A stretch of 8,088 bases of DNA, taken from positions 1 to 8,088 of the forward strand of contig CAZULW010000093.1 in assembly GCA_964621455.1 (NCBI GenBank), written 5' to 3'. Origin of the DNA: G020354025 sp964621455 (lineage in GTDB: Bacteria; Fidelibacterota; Marinisomatia; SCGC-AAA003-L08; TS1B11). Below the pieces are notes generated by a model. The model searched no databases. It saw only the letters and a list, made by a program, of their open reading frames with translations, and was not told the origin of the DNA. Made by a program: the position numbers and the translations under genes. How positions within the stretch are numbered: position 1 is the stretch's first letter; the number at the start of each line of letters is the position of its first letter. Below, in pieces: positions 7,733-8,088 of the stretch.

Positions 7733-7967
7733 CTTTGAGTATGTTATTGTAGAGAAACTGGACCGGCTGCATGGCCGCCTGGGTGATATGCTGTTGCCAT
7801 ACTTGCGGGAACTGAAAGAGCGTGGCGTATGGGTGATTTCCACCGACACTGGGACAATCCGCAATACCTTTGATAGTTTCGCCAGCAACGTACATACATA
7901 CCTGGAAATTGAGGTCAGCCGTGAAGAGTCCCGCAAGCTGGCCGGGCGTTGGTGCTGGCGCTGGTGA
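7722..7967 (+). pseudogene. Fragment resembling a serine recombinase catalytic domain
   Basis: In the frame beginning GLNDFEY the sequence reads VIVEKLDRLHGR, then LRELKERGVWVIST, then LEIEVSREESRKLAGR. This order matches the middle and end of the resolvase/invertase catalytic domain: the v-v-v-x-K-L-D-R-L strand, the L-x-E-x-G-v strand, and the E-helix region containing a REE-x-R-x-x-A-x-R pattern. The part that would carry the nucleophilic serine (YxRVSxxxQ) is absent, as is any DNA-binding domain. Homology fades near 7945, where a permease fragment begins in another frame, and the chance stop is TGA at 7965-7967. No start codon or ribosome site is evident. The fold assignment is from motifs by eye; a different nucleic-acid enzyme is possible. 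Confidence 0.5.
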
Positions 7968-8044
7968 TAGCCCTGGCGACGGTGAGCTACCAGGCTATCA
8001 AGGCTGCCACGGCTAATCCGGTGGAGGCGCTGAGGTATGAATAG
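7946..8044 (+). pseudogene. C-terminal tail of an FtsX/MacB-type ABC transporter permease
   Basis: The 32 codons before the TAG at 8042-8044 read as a hydrophobic helix (ALVLALVIALATV) followed by SYQAIKAATANPVEALRYE. This is the classic ending of FtsX-family permeases: last transmembrane helix, then SYQAxKAAxxNPVxxLRYE. The rest of the permease (MacB periplasmic domain and first three helices, usually several hundred residues) is absent, since the preceding bases belong to the recombinase-like fragment in a different frame. It is therefore a 3' remnant, or the true end of a gene whose upstream part was replaced by a rearrangement. Confidence 0.75.
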
Positions 8045-8050
8045 ATGTCT

Positions 8051-8088
8051 GAATCTGGATTTTCAGGATTGAAGGATAACCAGGATTG
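8051..8088 (+). repeat. GGATT-rich intergenic repeat (runs off the window edge)
   Basis: Directly after the permease stop, four GGAT/GGATT cores occur at about 8057, 8066, 8073 and 8083, with two CAGGATTG-type units (8064-8071 and 8081-8088). Imperfect short repeats of this kind, with ATTTTCAGGATT cores, recur between genes in many FCB-group genomes. The array is cut by the window end, so its length and copy number are unknown. Confidence 0.45.

Noticed and set aside
1..8088. CRISPR array, tRNA or rRNA genes
   Set aside because: No regularly spaced long direct repeats, no tRNA cloverleaf signature and no conserved rRNA blocks were seen on either strand.

Overview
The window is a bacterial, plus-strand accessory region. 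Its left 6.7 kb is a three-gene polysaccharide-processing cluster: the 3' part of a PL11-type rhamnogalacturonan lyase gene, a lipoprotein-like clan GH-A (agarase-like) glycoside hydrolase, and a large exported DUF5107-TPR protein. All three are co-directional. Genes 2 and 3 lie 20 nt apart and look like one operon; gene 1 ends 75 nt before gene 2.

The right 1.4 kb (6697-8088) holds no intact gene. It is a run of gene remnants joined with almost no spacer: a cadherin/Ig-like (tandem-95, He_PIG type) repeat fragment, the 3' part of an IS3-family transposase with a complete DDE triad but no N-terminus, a fragment resembling a serine recombinase catalytic domain, and the last 32 codons of an FtsX/MacB-type ABC permease. 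The window ends in a GGATT-rich repeated intergenic motif.

The organism cannot be named with certainty. Genes 2 and 3 look GC-rich and gene 1 is visibly more AT-rich. PL11 and DUF5107-TPR proteins, the 'NDPPVI' repeats, the permease tail ending in LRYE and the GGATT-type intergenic repeats together fit an environmental member of the FCB superphylum (Bacteroidota or related candidate phyla) better than a proteobacterium. This is inference from family distributions, not a phylogenetic result.

Working model: the lyase cuts the rhamnogalacturonan-I backbone, the lipoprotein hydrolase acts at the cell surface or in the periplasm on a galactan-like or side-chain substrate, and the DUF5107-TPR protein is an uncharacterised secreted partner with a mutarotase-like fold and a long protein-binding solenoid. 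No transporter (SusC/D, TRAP or ABC sugar system) or regulator is seen in the window. The downstream scrap region looks like a recombination or insertion hot spot; an assembly chimera is the main alternative.
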